64,000 bases of DNA. Source: Paenibacillus pasadenensis DSM 19293 (GTDB lineage: Bacteria > Bacillota > Bacilli > Paenibacillales > Paenibacillaceae). The DNA lies in contig NZ_KE383848.1 of the NCBI RefSeq assembly GCF_000422485.1, positions 96,118 to 160,117 on the forward strand, written 5' to 3'. How positions within the stretch are numbered: position 1 is the stretch's first letter; every line of letters begins with the position of its first letter. The position numbers and the translations under genes were made by a program. Below are positions 20,137 to 29,011 of the stretch, in pieces. The notes below the pieces were generated by a model. It saw only the letters and a program-made list of their open reading frames with translations. It searched no databases and was not told where the DNA came from.

Positions 20137-21995
20137 AGACCAGACAATTTTTCATCTCCATCATTCGTTATCGGCCGGGCCTGTATGCGCTCAACCTGAT
20201 CGCCTGGTCGCTCATCCATATGGCGCCGCTCGTGCCGGGCCTGCTGACCAAGGCGTTCTTCGACGATCTGGAGGGCAGCTACGACTTCCCTTACGGCATC
20301 GCCGCGATCGCCGCGCTGCTCGTCGCCGCCGCGCTCGGGCGCATCGCGCTCATCTACGTCGGCTTCCTGACCGACGTCAACGTCCGCTACCGGGTCAGCA
20401 TGCTGCTGCGCCGCAACATGCTCGCCCATGTGCTCAAGGAGCCGGGGGCGAGGGCGATCCCCGTATCCCCGGGCGAAGCGATCAGCAACTTCCGCGACGA
20501 CGTCGACCATACCGAGGAAGCGTTCAGCTGGTCGGTCGACATGCTCGGCCTCGTCGGCTTCGTCGTCGTCGCGAGCTGGATCCTGCTGTCCATCGACGCG
20601 CAGATGACGGTGCTCGTCTTCGTGCCGCTCATCCTCGTCGTCACGGCCGCCCAGATCGGCACGGCGCGCATCCAGAAGTATCGCGCCGCCAGCCGCGAGG
20701 CGACGGCCAAGGTGACCGGAGCGATCAGCGAGATGTTCTCCAACGTGCAGGCGATCCAGGTCGCCGGCGCCGAGAAGCGCGTCGTCGGACGGTTCGTGCA
20801 GCTGAGCGAGAAGCGCCGCGAGACGATGGTCAAGGACAAGCTGATGACCGAGGCGCTGTCCTCCGTCTTCGCCAACTCCGTCAACCTGGGCACCGGCCTC
20901 ATCCTGCTGCTCGCGGGCTACAAGATGCGCGCCGGCGGGTTTACGGTCGGCGACCTGGCGCTGTTCGTCTACTACTTGACGTTCGTGACGCAGCTTATCG
21001 GCAACGTCGGCAACTTCATGACCTACTACAAGCAGATGGCCGTCAGCTTCGGCCGCATCAAGTCGATGCTGCAGGGCGCGCCGGCGCAGCTGCTCACGAA
21101 GCCCGCGTACATCGGACTCGGACGCCGCAAGCCGCGGCGCGGCGGACAGTCGGAGGAGGCGCGATCCACGCAGGCCGCTCCAGCGGGTGCGGCGAGTCCG
21201 GCGGATGCCGGACAGCCGGCCGAATCGCCGGTCGACGACGGCTTCCCGCCGCCGGTCGCAGCCCCGCCGCTGCAGATGCTGGAGGCGCGCGGCCTGACGT
21301 ATCGGTTCCCGGAGACGGGACGCGGCATCGAAGGCATCGACCTGACGCTGCGGGCCGGCTCGTTCACCGTCGTGACCGGCATGATCGGCAGCGGCAAGAC
21401 GACGCTCGTGCGGACGCTGCTCGGGCTGCTGCCGGCCGAGGCGGGCGAGATCCGCTGGAACGGCGAGCTCGTCGAGCGGCCGGCCGATTTCTTTGTGCCG
21501 CCGCAGAGCGCGTATACGGCGCAGATTCCGCGCCTGTACAGCGACCGGCTGCGCAACAACATCCTGCTCGGCCAGCCCGAGCGGCCCGGCAGCGTGGAGG
21601 GAGCGCTCCATGCCGCCGTCATGGAGGAGGACATCGGCGGGCTGGAGCAGGGGCTCGACACGATGGTCGGCCCGCGCGGCGTCAAGCTGTCCGGCGGACA
21701 GGCGCAGCGCACGGCCGCGGCCCGCATGCTCGTGCGCGACGCGCAGCTGTATGTGTTCGACGACCTGTCGAGCGCGCTCGACGTCGAGACGGAGCGCCGG
21801 CTCTGGGAGCGGCTGTTCCGGCAGCGCGGAGACGCGGCCTGCCTCGTCGTCTCCCACCGCAAGGCGGCTCTCGCCCATGCCGACCATATCATCGTGCTGC
21901 ACGGCGGCCGCATCGAGGCCGAGGGCAGCGCCGAGGAGCTGCTGCGCACGAGCGAGAGCTTCCGCCAGCTATGGCATGGCGAGGAGACCGGCTGA
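20133..21995 (+). CDS. Heterodimeric ABC exporter, subunit 2 (permease-ATPase fusion)
   Basis: 620 residues, translationally coupled to subunit 1. Six helices are followed by an unusual Ala/Pro/Ser-rich spacer of about 50 residues (roughly 335-385) and then the ATPase. Walker A is GMIGSGKTTLV and the signature LSGGQAQRTAAARM is canonical. Walker B is LYVFDDLSSALD, with Asp in place of the catalytic Glu. Combined with subunit 1 this gives one consensus and one degenerate ATP site. H-loop VVSHRKAAL is intact. Ends at a strong terminator. Confidence 0.92.
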   Translation: MKTRQFFISIIRYRPGLYALNLIAWSLIHMAPLVPGLLTKAFFDDLEGSYDFPYGIAAIAALLVAAALGRIALIYVGFLTDVNVRYRVSMLLRRNMLAHVLKEPGARAIPVSPGEAISNFRDDVDHTEEAFSWSVDMLGLVGFVVVASWILLSIDAQMTVLVFVPLILVVTAAQIGTARIQKYRAASREATAKVTGAISEMFSNVQAIQVAGAEKRVVGRFVQLSEKRRETMVKDKLMTEALSSVFANSVNLGTGLILLLAGYKMRAGGFTVGDLALFVYYLTFVTQLIGNVGNFMTYYKQMAVSFGRIKSMLQGAPAQLLTKPAYIGLGRRKPRRGGQSEEARSTQAAPAGAASPADAGQPAESPVDDGFPPPVAAPPLQMLEARGLTYRFPETGRGIEGIDLTLRAGSFTVVTGMIGSGKTTLVRTLLGLLPAEAGEIRWNGELVERPADFFVPPQSAYTAQIPRLYSDRLRNNILLGQPERPGSVEGALHAAVMEEDIGGLEQGLDTMVGPRGVKLSGGQAQRTAAARMLVRDAQLYVFDDLSSALDVETERRLWERLFRQRGDAACLVVSHRKAALAHADHIIVLHGGRIEAEGSAEELLRTSESFRQLWHGEETG

Positions 21996-22056
21996 GGCGC
22001 GGGCAAGCCTGCCGCGCGGCAAGGCCCGTTTGTCCGCCGGTCATGCGGCATCCGCG

Positions 22057-22093
22057 AGACGCGATTGAGGAAACTCAGTCGCGTCTTTTTTTT
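22057..22093 (+). terminator. Terminator of the ABC exporter operon
   Basis: AGACGCGATTGAG, GAAA loop, CTCAGTCGCGTCT (one G.U pair), then eight T. Confidence 0.93.
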
Positions 22094-22100
22094 GTTGCGC

Positions 22101-22129
22101 TTGACAATAACCCACTTAGTCGATAGGAT
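22101..22129 (+). promoter_or_regulatory. Sigma-A promoter of the TetR-family gene
   Basis: TTGACA, 17-nt spacer, TAGGAT. It starts eight bases after the upstream terminator and lies 46 nt before the ATG. Confidence 0.75.
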
Positions 22130-22141
22130 TTAAATATCAAC

Positions 22142-22155
22142 TGACTGACGAGTCA
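22142..22155 (+). promoter_or_regulatory. Palindromic operator candidate for the TetR-family regulator
   Basis: TGACTGACGAGTCA is an inverted repeat (TGACT-N4-AGTCA) located just after the expected transcription start and before the ribosome binding site. This is where a TetR protein would repress its own gene. A related ACTTAGTCGAT sequence lies in the promoter spacer. Confidence 0.45.
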
Positions 22156-22175
22156 ATCGGGGGGGCGGGAGCAGG

Positions 22176-22799
22176 ATGTCGACCAGCGTGGAGACGGAGC
22201 GGCGCCGGCAGCTGATGGCTTGCGCGCTGCAGCGGTTCGCCCGGCATGGCTACCATGCGGCCAAGATTTCCGACATCGTCGCCGATGCGGGCGTCGCGCA
22301 GGGCACGTTTTACTGGCATTTCAAAAGCAAGGAAGCGGTCGCGCTGGAGATCGTCGCCGAAGGGCGACGCCAGCTGACCGAGGTGATCGCGCAAGGCTAC
22401 CGCCGCAGCGGCGGCACGGTGCCGGACATGGTGCGGGCGTCGGAGCAGCTGTTCGCGGATCTGTACCGGTTCGCGGAAGGCAACCGCGAGTGGATGGAGC
22501 TGCTGCTCGGCGGGCTGCAGGGCAGCGAGATGGTGTCCGCGGCGATCGCGGAGACGAGGCTGTCGCTGGAGCAGGCGTTCGTCGCCAACATCGAGCGGGC
22601 GGTGGAGCTCGGCATGCTGCCGGGAGACATCGACGCGGCGCTGCGGGCGGCGATGCTGATGAGCCTCGTCGAGGGACTGATCGGGCGCTGGCTGCTGTCG
22701 CCGCGCCTGCCCGGCAGCGGCGTCGCCGGCCGAACGGCCGAGCAGCTCGCCGCCGAGACCGCGAGATTCGAGTTTTACGGCTTGCCGGGGGGCGCCTAG
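22176..22799 (+). CDS. TetR/AcrR-family transcriptional regulator
   Basis: 207 residues. The N-terminal helix-turn-helix reads RRRQLMACALQRFARHGYHAAKISDIVADAGVAQGTFYWHFKSKEAV, the standard TetR pattern. The C-terminal ligand domain (about 60-200) is Ala/Leu rich, with ELLLGGLQGSEMVSAAIAETR as in the YerO/YfiR-like group. ATG 22176 follows GGCGGGAGCAGG. A good promoter and palindrome precede it, suggesting autoregulation. Its targets are unknown; the ABC exporter upstream ends at a terminator and the amino acid importer follows downstream. Confidence 0.9.
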   Translation: MSTSVETERRRQLMACALQRFARHGYHAAKISDIVADAGVAQGTFYWHFKSKEAVALEIVAEGRRQLTEVIAQGYRRSGGTVPDMVRASEQLFADLYRFAEGNREWMELLLGGLQGSEMVSAAIAETRLSLEQAFVANIERAVELGMLPGDIDAALRAAMLMSLVEGLIGRWLLSPRLPGSGVAGRTAEQLAAETARFEFYGLPGGA

Positions 22800-22940
22800 C
22801 CGTCTGGCAGGCGCGCTCGCGCTGCGGCTGGCCGAGCGGAGCGCGCGGGCCGTCCGGCGGGCGGGCGCATGATTCCGGCGCTGTCGGAAAGCTTATAGAG
22901 AAAAGGGTATCCAATCTTACCTGACTATGGGAGTGTGTGA

Positions 22941-23813
22941 ATGATGAACAAATGGACCAAGAAGCTCGGGCTGATCGCCCTCATCTCGACGACCGCCTTG
23001 CTGGCGGCATGCGGAGGCGCGAACGGCAATGCTCCGGCGGCCTCGCCGGCTCCGTCCGCGAGCCCAGGCGCGGAGCAGCCGGCCGCAGAGGGCGGCCAGC
23101 TCGCCGACATCAAGAAAGCCGGCGTGCTCAAGGTCGGCCTGATGGGCACGTACGCGCCGTATAATTTCCTGAACGACAACAAGGAGATCGACGGCTTCGA
23201 CGCCGACATCGCCAAGGAGATCGCGAAGCGCCTCGGCGTGCAGGCGGAGTTCGCGCCGCAGGAGTTCTCGGGCCTCATCCCGAGCCTGCAGGCCAAAAAG
23301 ATCGACGTCATCATCAGCCAGGTGACGATTACCGACGAGCGCAAGAAGGCGATCGACTTCTCGCAGCCGTACATCACGAATCAGGTGAAGGTCATCGTGC
23401 AGGAGAAGAACGATGCGATTACGAAGCTGGCGGACTTCAAGGGCCATAAGATCGGCGTCGGCCTCGGCACGAACGACGAGACGTACCTGCGCACGACCGT
23501 GCTGCCGGAAGTCGGCGACTTCGAGATCAAGACGTACGACGACGTCATCACGACGCTGCAGGATCTGAACGCCGGCCGCATCGACGCGACGATCAACAAC
23601 CTGTACGCGCTGAAGCCGGTCGTCGAGAAGAACGGCTTCCAGATCAAGGCGGTCGGCGAGCCGATCAAGTCCGACCGCGCCGGCGTCGCGCTGCGCAAGG
23701 ACAACCCCGACCTGCTCGCGGCGATCGACGAGGCGCTGACGGGCATCAAGGAAGACGGGACGTACAAGACGATCTTCGTCAAATGGTTCGGCGAGGAGCC
23801 GCCGGCGGAATGA
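22941..23813 (+). CDS. Amino acid ABC transporter substrate-binding lipoprotein
   Basis: 290 residues, a family 3 solute-binding protein. The signal is MMNKWTKKLG followed by a hydrophobic stretch and an LLAAC lipobox (Cys24), then an Ala/Ser/Pro tether. Domain marks include KVGLMGTYAPYNFLND, EIDGFDADIAKEIAKRLG, GLIPSLQAKKIDVIISQVTI and KADNP-like RKDNPDLLAAID near the end. A polar amino acid is the likely ligand; which one is not clear. ATG 22941 follows GGGAG; ATG 22944 is an equal alternative. First gene of a three-gene importer. Confidence 0.93.
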   Translation: MMNKWTKKLGLIALISTTALLAACGGANGNAPAASPAPSASPGAEQPAAEGGQLADIKKAGVLKVGLMGTYAPYNFLNDNKEIDGFDADIAKEIAKRLGVQAEFAPQEFSGLIPSLQAKKIDVIISQVTITDERKKAIDFSQPYITNQVKVIVQEKNDAITKLADFKGHKIGVGLGTNDETYLRTTVLPEVGDFEIKTYDDVITTLQDLNAGRIDATINNLYALKPVVEKNGFQIKAVGEPIKSDRAGVALRKDNPDLLAAIDEALTGIKEDGTYKTIFVKWFGEEPPAE

Positions 23814-23854
23814 CGGACGGCGGCAGCCGGCTCGCGAGGGGAGACTGAAGCCAT

Positions 23855-24499
23855 ATGGATCTGGTGTTCGACAACGCCGGCTTCCTGCTCCGGGGCGCGT
23901 ATTATACGCTGCTCATCACGCTGCTGTCGATGTTCTTCGGCCTCTTGATCGGCCTCGCCGTCGCCCTCATGCGGCTGCGGGGGCCGTGGCCGCTGCGGGC
24001 GCTCGCCCGCGGCTACGTCTCGGTCATCCGGGGGACGCCGGCGCTCGTGCAGATCGTCATCGTCTACTACGGCCTGGTCGATTACGGCATCACGCTCGGG
24101 CCGATCACGGCGGCCGTCATCGCGCTCAGCATCAACGTCGGCGCGTTCCTGTCGGAGACGTTCCGCGGAGCGATCCAGGCGGTGCCCAAAGGCCAGCTCG
24201 AGGCGGCCTACGCGTCCGGCATGACGACGTGGCAGGCGATGCGGCGCATCATCCTTCCGCAGGCGGCGCGCATCGCGCTGCCGCCGATGGGCAACACTTT
24301 TGTCGGCATGCTGAAGGAGACGTCGCTCGTCTCGGTCATCACGGTGACCGAGCTGCTGCGCTCGGCGCAACTGCTGATCGCCCAGTATTACGTGAACATG
24401 CCGTTCTACATCGGCATCGCCGTCATGTACTGGGTCATGAGCACGGCGTTCACGACGCTGCTGCATGCGATGGAGCGCCGGCTGGCGCGGGCGTACTGA
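23855..24499 (+). CDS. Polar amino acid ABC transporter permease
   Basis: 214 residues of the HisM/GlnP family. Visible are the ETFRGAIQAVPKGQLEAAYASGMTTWQAMRRIILPQA block that contacts the ATPase and five hydrophobic helices. The ATG 23855 is 13 bases after GAGGGGAG. Only one permease gene is present, so it probably works as a homodimer. It lies between the binding protein (41-nt gap) and the ATPase (25-nt gap). Confidence 0.93.
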   Translation: MDLVFDNAGFLLRGAYYTLLITLLSMFFGLLIGLAVALMRLRGPWPLRALARGYVSVIRGTPALVQIVIVYYGLVDYGITLGPITAAVIALSINVGAFLSETFRGAIQAVPKGQLEAAYASGMTTWQAMRRIILPQAARIALPPMGNTFVGMLKETSLVSVITVTELLRSAQLLIAQYYVNMPFYIGIAVMYWVMSTAFTTLLHAMERRLARAY

Positions 24500-24524
24500 A
24501 GAGACAGCGGAGGAAGGGATCGAC

Positions 24525-25274
<750 letters not shown>

Positions 25275-25318
25275 AGGCGCGAGGCACGACCTAATTTAGC
25301 GAAAGAAGGCGGATCGAC

Positions 25319-25741
25319 GTGATCGTAACGACAACCTGGCAGGGAAAACGCGCGTTTACCTCCGAGGGGGATTCCGGCTATGCGATCGGCATGGACGCCA
25401 CGCCCGCCTACGGCGGCGAGGGCAAGGGAGCGACGCCGATGGAGCTGCTGCTGGCCGGCCTGGCCGGCTGCATCGGCATCGACGTGACGATGATCCTCGA
25501 CCACTTCCTGGATCAGATCGACCGGCTCGACATCGTGGCCGACGGGACGCGCAAGACGGAGACGCCGAGCGGCTTCACGCATATCGCGCTCACGTTCCAC
25601 GTCGACGGCCGGATCCCGGACTACCGGATCTGGAAGGCGATCGAGCTCGGCAGCAAGAAGTATTGCGCCGTCTCCGACTCGCTCAAGGCCGAGATCGACT
25701 ATCGGCTCGTGCTGAACGGAGAGCCGCAGACGCGGCCATGA
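25319..25741 (+). CDS. OsmC-family protein (organic hydroperoxide/stress protein)
   Basis: 140 residues, a complete OsmC fold. The two family cysteines are Cys51 (LAGLAGCIGIDV) and Cys116 (KKYCAVSDSL), placed as in YhfA/OsmC enzymes that reduce peroxides. The start is GTG 25319 after AAGAAGGCGG. It follows the amino acid importer with a 44-nt gap, so it may be co-transcribed, and ends at a terminator. Confidence 0.9.
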   Translation: MIVTTTWQGKRAFTSEGDSGYAIGMDATPAYGGEGKGATPMELLLAGLAGCIGIDVTMILDHFLDQIDRLDIVADGTRKTETPSGFTHIALTFHVDGRIPDYRIWKAIELGSKKYCAVSDSLKAEIDYRLVLNGEPQTRP

Positions 25742-25750
25742 ACGAACGAT

Positions 25751-25796
25751 AAAGGGGCAGCCTCCACCGCATCCAGCGGAGGGGCTGCCCCTTTTT
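25751..25796. terminator. Bidirectional terminator after the OsmC gene
   Basis: AAAGGGGCAGCCTCC pairs with GGAGGGGCTGCCCCTTTTT (small bulge). A T run on both strands suits the converging 62-residue gene. Confidence 0.9.
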
Positions 25797-25812
25797 CGAT
25801 TGGCGCATCCGC

Positions 25813-26001
25813 TCAATGCAGATACGTATAGATGTACGTCTTGCCGCACATATGGCGCTCATCGGCGTCATAGACGCGGATGCGCAGCAGCTCGCTCACC
25901 GTCAGCGAGTGCAGGTAGGCGTTCAGCTCCGATTGGCGGCGGAACACCAGCTCCTGCGGTTCCTTCTCGCCGCCGGCATAGCGCAGAGTCCAGGTCGACA
26001 T
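25813..26001 (-). CDS. Small hypothetical protein (62 residues)
   Basis: Begins MSTWTLRYAGGEKEPQELVF after a good GGAGGGA site and ends before the shared terminator. Composition is mixed and polar with no membrane segment: an N-terminal beta-like stretch, then SELNAYLHSLTVSELLRIRVYDADERHMCG. The real site and facing terminator argue for a genuine gene. No family recognised. It is 79 nt downstream of the kinase-fold gene on the same strand. Confidence 0.65.
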   Translation of the reverse strand: MSTWTLRYAGGEKEPQELVFRRQSELNAYLHSLTVSELLRIRVYDADERHMCGKTYIYTYLH

Positions 26002-26080
26002 GCTCGTTCCCTCCACGTTCGCTTCGTTCGCCTTCCGGCGAAGGGCTCGTTTTCATTGTTTCCTTTTTGGCAGGGGCTAA

Positions 26081-26932
26081 TCAGGAGGCGGGGGCGGGCT
26101 GCCGCGGACCGAGCCGCCGCAGCTCGCGCTGGACGAGCTTGTGCAGCAGCAGCTTCTCCTCCGGCGGCAGCTCCTCGCAGAGCCGGGCGGCGGCCAGCGG
26201 CAGCATCCACGCCTCCAGCTCCGCGGCCTCCAGACCGCTGAGCCGCAAGTAGGAGCGGCGGTATTGGCGCAGCAGCAGCGAGCGGACCGCTTCGAAAAGG
26301 AAGCCCGAGAGACGGGACAGCTCCGCCGGCAGCGCCGCCGTCCGCAGCAGCAGCACGGTGCGGGCCGCGTCGGCGGCCGGATGGCCGTAGACGGCCGTCA
26401 TCCAGTCGATGACCCACAGCTTGCCGCCTTTGCCCAGCAGCACGTTGCCGGGATGAAAATCGCCGTGCAGCAGCTGGCGGCCGGCCGGGAGCCTATGGAG
26501 AGCCGCTATGGCGGCCGCCTTTTCCGGCTCGGCGAGCAATGGCGCGGCCTGGATGCGCCGGCTCAGCCAGTCGATCTGGCTGGGCAGGCCGGAGTCCGGG
26601 CCGGCGCCCTTGGTGTGGATGTCGACATGCAGCCGGGCCAGCGCGGCTCCGCTGGAGGCGATGCGCCAAGGCTGGCGGAACAGGACGGCGAGCATCGACC
26701 GGCCCTCGATCCGCTGGAAGGCGATCGCCGGCCGGCCTTGCCACTCCGACAGGAAAAGGGCCCTCGGCACGGGCAGTCCGGCCGAGGCGGCGAAGCGGGC
26801 TGCCGTCATCTCTTGCTCGGCGGCGAGACGGGGGATGTTTTCCTTGAACCATTTCAGAATCTGGTCGGGGCCATAGCTGCATATCTGAGCGGTACGGCCT
26901 TGGGCCGCGACTGGACCTGGAGCATGTTCCAT
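26081..26932 (-). CDS. Aminoglycoside-phosphotransferase-fold kinase (APH family)
   Basis: 283 residues. The catalytic loop is HGDFHPGN (His156, Asp158, Asn163) and the metal-binding Asp176 is in VIDWMTA, both canonical for APH/choline kinase folds. The N-lobe is short and lacks an obvious glycine loop, as often in this family. The substrate is unknown: small-molecule alcohols or antibiotics are possible, and the divergence from known aminoglycoside kinases makes a resistance role uncertain. ATG 26932 follows GGAGTGAG. Confidence 0.82.
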   Translation of the reverse strand: MEHAPGPVAAQGRTAQICSYGPDQILKWFKENIPRLAAEQEMTAARFAASAGLPVPRALFLSEWQGRPAIAFQRIEGRSMLAVLFRQPWRIASSGAALARLHVDIHTKGAGPDSGLPSQIDWLSRRIQAAPLLAEPEKAAAIAALHRLPAGRQLLHGDFHPGNVLLGKGGKLWVIDWMTAVYGHPAADAARTVLLLRTAALPAELSRLSGFLFEAVRSLLLRQYRRSYLRLSGLEAAELEAWMLPLAAARLCEELPPEEKLLLHKLVQRELRRLGPRQPAPAS

Positions 26933-27092
26933 GATGTCGGCTCACTCCGTTCTAGGGTTGTGCCTCATGCATTCCTTTCCTCATTCTGCAAGCGGTGCCA
27001 AAAATCCTGCCGGGGCCGCGCATCGCATGCGGCTGGCGTGGACTGGCGCGCTGTGGTACGCTGGGTTCAGATGAAGCGGAGGAGGTGAGATC

Positions 27093-27356
27093 ATGCTGGA
27101 CATGCATGAGCTGCTGTCTTGGATCTGGTCGATCGGCTTGGCCTGCTCGGCCGCGTATTATTACATGGCGTGGCTGCATTCCGGATCGCGCAGCGCTTCC
27201 CTGCTGCCTGCGGCGGCCGTGCTCGGCGCTCCTAGCGTGATCCGGCCCGCTGCCGCCAGCCGTCCGATCAGCCACAGGCTGATCCGGCTGAGGAAGCGCA
27301 AGGAATCGCCCGATGACGACGCCTCCGCCTGCCTGTCCCTTGTCGCTGTCGCTTAG
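27093..27356 (+). CDS. Small membrane-associated hypothetical protein (87 residues)
   Basis: ATG 27093 follows a very strong GGAGGAGGTGAG site. One hydrophobic helix (LLSWIWSIGLACSAAYYYMAWL) is followed by an Arg-rich stretch (RPISHRLIRLRKRKE). It ends 21 nt before the YidC gene and so is likely in its operon. No family recognised. A small basic membrane protein beside an insertase is suggestive, but a role is not shown. Confidence 0.55.
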   Translation: MLDMHELLSWIWSIGLACSAAYYYMAWLHSGSRSASLLPAAAVLGAPSVIRPAAASRPISHRLIRLRKRKESPDDDASACLSLVAVA

Positions 27357-27377
27357 ACAACACAAGGGAGGATCACT

Positions 27378-28229
27378 ATGTTTGCCATGATTCCGAAGCC
27401 GAGGCTCGGAGCATTCGCCAAGGGCGCGCTTGCGGCGATCGCCCTGCTGCTGCTCGCCGGCTGCGGCGCGCACGGCTCCATTGATGCCGATACGCCAGGG
27501 ATGTTCAACCACTACGTCGTTTTTCCGCTGAGCTGGCTGCTGCGCGTTCTGGCAGGGGGGCTGCACGATAATTACGGCATCGCGCTCATCCTCGTGACGC
27601 TGCTCGTGCGGCTCGCGCTCATGCCGCTCATGCTGCGGCAGTACCGCGGCCAGCAGGTGATGAAGGGCAAGATGAAGCGCATGCAGCCGGAGCTCGAGGC
27701 GCTCAAGGCGCGCCATGCGGGCGGGGACAAGACGCCGGAGTCGATGCAGAAGCAGCAGAAGGAAATGATGGAGCTGTACAGCAAGCACGGCTACAACCCG
27801 CTCGCGATCGGCTGCCTGCCGCTGCTCATCCAGCTGCCGATCCTGACGGGGCTCTACTATGCGATCCGCATGAGTCCAGAGCTGTCGAGCCACAGCTTCC
27901 TCTGGTTCCAGCTCGGCCAGCCGGACCTCGTCCTGCCGCTGCTCGCGGCGGCCGTCTACTTCGTGCAGGCGAAGCTGTCGCAGCGGGGCATGGAGCAGAC
28001 CGACATGCAGAAGCAGATGGCCTGGATGGTCTACCTGTCGCCGGTCATGATGGGGCTGTTCTCGTTCACCGCTCCCGCGGCGCTGCCGCTCTACTGGACG
28101 GCGGGCGGCCTGATCCTCATCGTGCAGACGCTGCTGGGGCAGCGGCTGTACCGGCATCTGGCCGAGGGCGAGGAGCCTGCGGCTCCCGCCGGACGCGCGC
28201 GCGGCGCCGCCGCCAAAGGCGTCCGCTGA
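27378..28229 (+). CDS. yidC: YidC/Oxa1-family membrane protein insertase (lipoprotein form)
   Basis: Inserts and folds membrane proteins, with or without SecYEG. 283 residues, the short Gram-positive form (SpoIIIJ/YqjG type), with a lipobox LLAGC (Cys29). The essential groove arginine is Arg78 in VTLLVRLALMPL. Other marks are YSKHGYNPLAIGCLPLLIQLPIL and AAVYFVQAKLSQRG, and FTAPAALPLYWTAGGLILIVQ at the end. ATG 27378 follows AAGGGAGGA. The Jag partner gene and rnpA are absent, so this looks like a second, stand-alone paralogue rather than the copy near the origin. Confidence 0.93.
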   Translation: MFAMIPKPRLGAFAKGALAAIALLLLAGCGAHGSIDADTPGMFNHYVVFPLSWLLRVLAGGLHDNYGIALILVTLLVRLALMPLMLRQYRGQQVMKGKMKRMQPELEALKARHAGGDKTPESMQKQQKEMMELYSKHGYNPLAIGCLPLLIQLPILTGLYYAIRMSPELSSHSFLWFQLGQPDLVLPLLAAAVYFVQAKLSQRGMEQTDMQKQMAWMVYLSPVMMGLFSFTAPAALPLYWTAGGLILIVQTLLGQRLYRHLAEGEEPAAPAGRARGAAAKGVR

Positions 28230-28248
28230 CGCCCCTCGGCAGCAGCTG

Positions 28249-28315
28249 CGACATGAAAAAGAGCCTTTCCGACCGCCGCTGGCGACATGAAAAAAGCCTT
28301 TCCGACCGCCAACGG
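28249..28315 (+). repeat. Tandem duplication of a terminator half-stem
   Basis: Two adjacent near-identical 33-34 nt copies begin CGACATGAAAAA and contain GCCTTTCCGACCGCC. Only the second copy is followed by the matching GGAAAGGC arm. The first copy can compete for that arm. Confidence 0.8.
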
Positions 28316-28333
28316 CGGCTGGAAAGGCTTTTT
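28290..28333 (+). terminator. Terminator of the yidC operon
   Basis: AAAAAGCCTTTCC and GGAAAGGCTTTTT enclose a CCGCC...GGCGG inner stem. T-rich on both strands, so it may also serve the facing lipoprotein gene. Confidence 0.9.
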
Positions 28334-28353
28334 GGCGCGGCCTGGGCCGAAAG

Positions 28354-28809
28354 CTACACGTTGACCTCGATCGGCTCGTCCTTTCCCTTGAGCTTCACCC
28401 GCATGTACTCCACGTTCTGCGAGCTGCCGAGATTGACGTTCTTGGAGTCGAACTCGATCTCGTCCTGCACTTCAAGGCGACCTCCGTCCTCGACGGTTTG
28501 GCCGATCGTCTTGCGCAGCGAGCGGTCGGGATCGTTCAGCAGCAGGTTGCTCTTGAGGACGGGCTCGACCCATTCGACGTCCTGCGCCGAGCCGCTGACA
28601 TTTTCGAGCGTGACGCGGTAGGTGAGCTTTTTCCAGTTGGCCTTTCCGGGCATGATATCGAGACCTTCGCTGGCGACGCGGGACTTCCAGCCGTCGGTCA
28701 CGGGAGAGGTGAAATTGCAGCCGCCGAGCAGCAGCGTGGAAAGCAGGGCGAGCAGCGCGAGCAGCTTCATCGAACGGACGGCCGGACGGCGATCCAGCGA
28801 GGTGTTCAT
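28354..28809 (-). CDS. Hypothetical lipoprotein
   Basis: 151 residues. The start ATG 28809 follows AAGGAG with a ten-base gap. The signal includes KLLALLALLSTLLLGGC with the lipobox Cys at 31. The mature part is a single beta-rich domain (LTYRVTLENVSGSAQDVEWVEPVL ... EVQDEIEFDSKNVNL), resembling FxLYD/CARDB-type sandwich domains of exported proteins, but no specific family was recognised. Converges on yidC at a shared terminator. Its 3' neighbour on the same strand (upstream) is the YlmA-like ATPase across a repeat array. Confidence 0.75.
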   Translation of the reverse strand: MNTSLDRRPAVRSMKLLALLALLSTLLLGGCNFTSPVTDGWKSRVASEGLDIMPGKANWKKLTYRVTLENVSGSAQDVEWVEPVLKSNLLLNDPDRSLRKTIGQTVEDGGRLEVQDEIEFDSKNVNLGSSQNVEYMRVKLKGKDEPIEVNV

Positions 28810-29011
28810 CGGGCGACAGCTCCTTGTACGCGAAAGTCGGGCAGCCGCGGAAGGCGGCCCTTTCCTCCATTGTAGAGAACGGCGGCTGCCGGGGCAAAGG
28901 ACATTCCGTGACAATTGCGGCTGCGCCTGTCCGATTGACTGGCGGTGCCGGGAGAAAGCGGCTCTCCTGGCATAGCCTTCCCGGGCGAGGCAGGTTTCAT
29001 GAGCGGCACGG

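Noticed and set aside
19554-21902. 782-codon minus-strand frame opposite the second ABC exporter subunit
   Set aside because: Antisense of an intact ABC protein with composition typical of shadows.
22800-22940. T-box or S-box leader before the amino acid importer
   Set aside because: No T-box GGTGG-type sequence, SAM core or terminator/antiterminator pair is visible in the 141-nt gap.
26081-26932. Calling the APH-fold gene an aminoglycoside resistance gene
   Set aside because: The catalytic loop only proves the fold; the family includes many non-resistance kinases and no resistance context is present.
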